Below, in pieces: positions 59,581 through 64,000 of a stretch of DNA of 64,000 nucleotides. Every line of letters starts with the position of its first letter. Position 1 is the first letter of the stretch. The position numbers were made by a program, and so were the translations under genes. Under the pieces are notes generated by a model, which worked only from the letters and a program-made list of their open reading frames with translations, made no database searches and was not told the DNA's origin. The stretch is from Halichondria panicea (taxonomy: Eukaryota > Porifera > Demospongiae > Suberitida > Halichondriidae). The stretch lies in contig NC_087380.1 in assembly GCF_963675165.1 (NCBI RefSeq), forward strand, positions 3,959,803 to 4,023,802, given 5' to 3'.

Positions 59581-60480
59581 AGCTTATTTATACATGTTGA
59601 CACTTGAAACTATGCATGCAGTGTTTACATAAGCACCATGTGAGTTCACAAACAGGTGCCAGGCACTGATAACTTGAATTAGATATGTGCTTGTCATAAA
59701 TGTGGTTGGTCACTGAGAGGCCCATTATTCTTATTGAGACCTGTTCAAATATTCAGAGGTATTCACGGAGGTCTATGATATCTACACTGTAGACTACAGG
59801 CCTCACACGTGACCAGAAGACTCTAGCCAATAAAAAGAAACTCTATGGCAACAGTCGGATGCATGGTGCCTACTGCAAAAAGAGGAGACACTAGGCCGGG
59901 TTTTGTAGCCGTCAAAGGGCCAGTTGAGCAACACATTGTATCCTACAGATGCTCCTGCAGTAGCTTCCTGAGCGCATACATACACGCAGGGTTTTTTCTT
60001 CCTCACTGTACAGCAACTTAGTCACAGTATCTTTTGGTATGTGCGAACTGGATAACAGTTGCTTGCTATGCTTTCGACCTCCTGTGCTAGCTCTTCTCTT
60101 CAAGTTTGCATACCACGCGGTTACTTAGCTTATTTTCTATCAGTTATTGGCCTCGTCCAACAAGAGACTGGCATTGTGTGTTGATCGTTTTGTATTTGTT
60201 AAGTACCTTATGTTTAGTTTTTGTGACGTAATGCCAGTCTAAGCCTGGATTAATTGAGTTTTGTGATTGACCTCGTGAGGGCTGAACTGAGAAGTGAATG
60301 TTGTGTGTGTTGGACCGTGAATAGCTAGTCCTATGTAGATTGTTTTATCCGCACGGTGACACAATGGTCTCTGCGCTATTCAGAAACCTTCACTTGGCCT
60401 ATAACTGTTGTCTACCATTAATCCTGCAGTCTGGTTGGCTATAGGTATTTATATAGTGTTATTTCCAACATGTACTTCAC

Positions 60481-60542
60481 CTAGCCTCGAGGAGGCGACC
60501 TAGCGTTATTTTAGAGACAAATCGGCCTGGGAACGAGGCTAG
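60481..60542. mobile_element. Short foldback element CTAGCCTCG..CGAGGCTAG
   Basis: Perfect 9-bp outer arms; the right part AATCGGCCTGG..CGAGGCTA equals that of the element at 38241-38298, showing a common family. The inner palindrome is degraded here. Confidence 0.7.
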
Positions 60543-61216
60543 TACATCACCTAGAAAATTATGCAGCATCTATATAGATTAGATAAGAACTGTCAAATCT
60601 AATATTCATGACATATACATGGTGTTCCATGTAATGTAAATGACAATGTAAGTGGACCGTGTAATGTAATTGACAATGTAAGTGGACCGTGTTTGTTGTG
60701 TGTGTCATACACATGATCTTATTATACCTAATTGTTAACGCATATAGACCATTCATGACATAGTGGCGGATTGTGACGTACAGCACTTTTTGGTACTTCC
60801 CGGCCAACAATGTTAGTAATTTTTCACATTGCAAATGTGTTTAAAGATCAAGTTTCTTTTTTGTGCAGAAGTAAGTGGAACTTCAAGAAGCAATGAATTG
60901 GTGGAATTCAAGAAAAGAAGACAGAACAGGAATGAGCCTTAAATACTAGCCAATTTATTGATGATGCTGTATAATTATATCCTAATTTTACCTTTGGTAC
61001 ACACACTCAGGTATATTGTAACTATTGGTGGTGTTTATAACCAGCTTACTGTACTGAGCTTTGTAGCACTGCTGCATGCATGCACTAGATTCACTACGGT
61101 ATGTCACAGCCATGCAGGCCACCTCTCTCATGAGTGGCCCATGCATACACTTTATTCCCCATGCAGTACGGTGGATAATGGTACACAACTTGCACATGAT
61201 TTGAATACGTACATAC

Positions 61217-61770
61217 GAGATACTCAGAGCTTGTGGTTCTGAAGATACTCTCGCAGGGAGTTTAGAAGTGAGCGCCATGAGGGATGTTTGTGCTTCTTTT
61301 GGTGTTGTGTAGTCTTTGCTGAGAACCTTCCTCACTCGAGAGCTACACGCAAAACCTACAAACATTAGCCGTGACATGTATATGATTATTTGAACACACA
61401 TGCAACATGTACACTTGTAATTATTTCACTCACTGCTTCGCAATGGTTCTTGGCTGTTCTGGTGTACAAAGAGAGCAGCTGACTCCCAGAAACTATCAAC
61501 AGACCTTGTAGGCCAACTATGGACATGTGTTGACAGAATAAACTTTACAAGAGCTACATCTTCCTTAGATTTCCATTTCAGTAATGGTGATGACTTTATG
61601 CCAGTAGATCTAGTCGACATAGAGAGCCTAGGTGAGTCTCTGGATTGTTGAGCAATGATTTGACTCTGGGGTAGCTTCTCATGCTGCTTGAGTCTATATC
61701 TAGTTTCAGTACTGGTAGGAGTTGACAACTGTGGAGATAGCTTTCTCTTGTCACTGCCACGTTCAGCCAT
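61217..61770 (-). CDS. Myb/SANT-like DNA-binding protein, 5' part (two exons, 3' end unresolved)
   Basis: Exon 1 is 61770-61434 (ATG start) and exon 2 is 61355-61217; they join in phase. The first 65 residues are basic and Ser/Thr-rich. The next part has a Myb/SANT-like (trihelix-type) pattern: LKWKSKEDVALVKFIL, then VDSFWESAALFVHQ, then SRVRKVLSKDYTTPKEA, with the aromatic and basic residues spaced as in such domains. These domains are found in transcription factors and in transposon-derived proteins (Harbinger/PIF partners), so either origin is possible. A donor GTATGT follows exon 2. No convincing third exon was joined; an exon-like segment ending at 59984 reads GGRKHSKQLLSSSHIPKD but does not fit the phase well. 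Confidence 0.45.
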
Positions 61771-62818
61771 TAGCTAGCTTTAGCTGCTAGCTAGATAGAT
61801 ATATCTAATGTTTACAGTGCAAATTCCCTAGTGACTAGGGAATTTTGCATTTCACTACTAATGTCCGGGGTGGAGGCCAGGATTCGAGTAGATCTATATG
61901 AATATATTCATGTGGATCTAGATCTACTCCTGACAGAATCTAGAGTCTACAATGTAGATCTACATGTTAATTATTACAGAAACTGAATGATGCCCCCCCC
62001 CCCCCTTAGTCTACTTCATGTAGATTATCTAGCATTATTTAGAAACAAGCTTGCATATGAAAAAAATTGCTGGCTTGTGAGTCCAGAAAAGTCGTAGTGC
62101 AATATATAGATCACAAGACTGCAAACTCATAATCCAGTATTTATAGTCTAAAATTAATACTGAATTATGTAAATGAGTGCTATAAACAGATGAGCAAAAA
62201 CTTGCAAGTCGCTTCCTGACAGTGATTACCTTAGAAAAACTATCGAATAGTTTGCTGATTTGATCGTTCCCCCCGTTTTTTGCTGATGTACACAGCTACA
62301 ACTAACTGGCACAAGCTGAGTTCAATCTAGATAAAGTGCAGTATGGCCCATTAAGTGATTGCTGTTCGGACTGCATGGAAGAGACTTGGCCGTTATGATT
62401 CGTCCGTATATGTCTTACTAGCGCAAGTTTAATTGTGGATGACACACATCCAACGTCCTCTGTACATTATGCTGATACGAGTGATATATAATTATATCAG
62501 CACTGCATGGCTGTGCCTAAAAACTACATTGAGGTTAGAGTTCAACCCCAACATTACGATTCATCATGCCAAATGTTTTCATTATTATGCTCAAAATCAT
62601 GCCAGCATGATGTTTCAAGGCATACATGTATATATACATGGTATTATACGTAATTATACACTGTGGTAAAATTATGATTGAAATGACAAAAGTCGGCAGA
62701 CAATTACTATAATTATATGGACACTTGGTACTAGTGTCATGCAACCTCTAGTAGTATACAGACAAAACTATAATAACAAAATTAATTATGTCCACCTGCA
62801 TGCAGCTATATACAAAAA
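61771..62818. other. Spacer between the second sacsin-like gene and the Myb-like gene
   Basis: Contains a near-perfect palindrome at 61819-61848 (GCAAATTCCCTAGTG ACTAGGGAATTTTGC), a C-run and AGATCTA-rich sequence around 61890-61965. No gene is supported. Confidence 0.55.
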
Positions 62819-64000
62819 CTAATTACTCGGCTCTACAATGTTCTTGATAATTCTTAATATAGCCTCAGCATGATCCTTAGCTTGCTCGGCCTGCTCGCAG
62901 TTGTATTTTTCAGCTGGCACAATAGCAGATAGTGGGTAGTTGGGGTCAAGGTGGTAGCTTTCCAAGGATATGGTGTGACCGGCAAGTCCACGCGTCTCCC
63001 CAGGACGTTCAGACTGTAGGCCGTATGCATGAGTGCTGATGTGGTGAAATTTCATTGAGTTTTCGCTCATACCGCACACAAAATACTTGCCTCCTTTGAG
63101 AGCTTTCTCTGCTACTTGGTATGCCATGAAGCAAACATCAGCACATATCTTTTCCTCATGAATCGCCTCAGTAAATAATACAATAAGAGACTTACAGTTA
63201 GCCTCAGCTTGCTTTAACCAGCGTCTTCCTTCCGCTGGATTAGTTTCAGGGCGAAGATCTTCCTCTTTAAACCGTGGCATTTCCGTATTAGCTCCACCCC
63301 AGCTAGTACTACTAATCCCTCCTCCCCCTACCTGGGATCGGGACGATGACTCTTGCTCTCTTGTGTAACTTTCTCTTTGACGCTGCGCTGTTTTGTTGAG
63401 ATCCTCCCATTGCAGGTTAATATTTTTGTCCACATCTCTTTTTGATATCTCAGAATTTAGAAACTTAAACACCTCTTCAGTCACAGCTGAATCATCGAGG
63501 TTCTTGTCAGGATGCCACTTAAGACAAAGACGTCTAATAGCTTTCCTTCTCTCTTCTTTTGGTAGCTTCCATATCTCATCAAGTTGACATAATAGAACAT
63601 CTTCGATCTTTTTAAGATTCTTGCTCTGCACTTCTTGATGCAAATTAATCGTGTCCATGTCTGTTTCACCCCCATATGGTACAACATCTGTCCCTTCTGC
63701 AAGAATCTTTTCTTTCTTCAAACCTCTGAGGAATTTGTAGAGCTTAAGTACACCTACTTCGATTCCTTCTTCATCATCTTGGTGTGTCAATATTTTGTAT
63801 TTCATACTGATTCGAGGGATGACATCAAAACTTTCACACCCTTTGGGCAAAATAGGGTACATAACCTCGACGTAAACAATGAGGTTCTCCATTACTTCAT
63901 ATCCAACAATCTCTCCAGGATGAAATACATTCTCAACTGCTTGATCAAGTCTATGATGCCAGCACTCTGCAACTTCTTTACCCAGTTTGAACGTGACCTC
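62819..64000 (-). CDS. Second sacsin-like gene, 3' end only (J domain and HEPN), at least 393 aa
   Basis: The minus-strand frame is open from the window edge (64000) to TAA at 62819. It aligns throughout with the C-terminus of the complete sacsin-like gene: HHRLDQAVENVFHPGE, EEGIEVGVLKLYKFLRGL, the J-domain core [12 protein letters not shown], a Ser-rich linker, and the HEPN part [45 protein letters not shown]. Same strand and about 5.5 kb upstream of the first copy's start, so the two are tandem paralogues. The HPD motif and HEPN core are intact; no break is seen. The N-terminal ATPase modules would lie beyond the window. Confidence 0.85.
   Translation of the reverse strand, partial: EVTFKLGKEVAECWHHRLDQAVENVFHPGEIVGYEVMENLIVYVEVMYPILPKGCESFDVIPRISMKYKILTHQDDEEGIEVGVLKLYKFLRGLKKEKILAEGTDVVPYGGETDMDTINLHQEVQSKNLKKIEDVLLCQLDEIWKLPKEERRKAIRRLCLKWHPDKNLDDSAVTEEVFKFLNSEISKRDVDKNINLQWEDLNKTAQRQRESYTREQESSSRSQVGGGGISSTSWGGANTEMPRFKEEDLRPETNPAEGRRWLKQAEANCKSLIVLFTEAIHEEKICADVCFMAYQVAEKALKGGKYFVCGMSENSMKFHHISTHAYGLQSERPGETRGLAGHTISLESYHLDPNYPLSAIVPAEKYNCEQAEQAKDHAEAILRIIKNIVEPSN

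Larger units (their letters stand above)
57332..61216 (-). other. Upstream region of the sacsin-like gene with nested transposons
   Basis: About 3.9 kb. Holds the inverted repeat at 57364-57535, the MITE at 57568-57977, a nested MITE pair at 58934-59580, a short exon-like segment at 58860-58896 and another exon-like segment ending at 59984. The promoter of the sacsin-like gene must lie in its proximal part; no core elements stand out. Confidence 0.5.

Overview
The window is animal nuclear DNA. Genes are split by GT-AG introns, protein families are metazoan (TRAF, Rab3, LAP-type LRR-PDZ, KSR-like pseudokinase, ADAP/FYB-like adaptor, giant sacsin-like proteins), and introns and spacers are AT-rich and full of microsatellites and short foldback transposons. 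Gene content, short introns and repeat style point to a sponge (probably a demosponge) or another early-branching metazoan. This is an inference; no marker gene fixes the species. Exons were joined by hand from splice sites, reading phase and homology remembered from the families. || Layout. The first 28 kb carries three plus-strand genes about 0.6-1.4 kb apart: (1) 337-8796, a 14-exon, about 961-residue proline- and tyrosine-motif-rich adaptor with a helically extended SH3-like domain as in ADAP/FYB and PRAM1, and an ITAM-like pair of YxxL motifs at its N-terminus; (2) 10167-24955 (possibly from 9404), a 17-exon, about 1191-residue LAP protein (LRRs, LAP-specific region, long disordered region, one C-terminal PDZ) of the Erbin/Densin/Scribble group; (3) 25514-28008, a 6-exon, about 450-residue KSR/Raf-like pseudokinase that has lost its catalytic residues. 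The rest is mostly on the minus strand: (4) Rab3-like GTPase, 29194-32042; (5) a RING-zinc finger-MATH TRAF, 36332-37915; (6) a complete three-exon sacsin-like gene of about 4366 residues, 40837-57331, with a 12.7-kb last exon; (7) a probable Myb/SANT-like gene, 61217-61770, of uncertain 3' part; (8) the 3' end of a second, tandem sacsin-like gene running off the window (62819-64000). || Three of the plus-strand products are scaffold or adaptor-type signalling proteins (tyrosine-motif adaptor, LRR-PDZ scaffold, KSR-like pseudokinase) and TRAF is an innate-immune/TNF-receptor adaptor; nothing in the sequence shows co-regulation, so a functional cluster is only a hypothesis. || Between and within the genes are a 603-bp pure (GT)n tract, a 285-bp (CT)n tract that forms the polypyrimidine tract of a 3' splice site, a minisatellite that copies a 5' splice site, several TA-flanked MITEs (one beside the TRAF splice donor, one nested inside another), a hAT-like MITE with a visible target-site duplication, and several long perfect or near-perfect hairpins.
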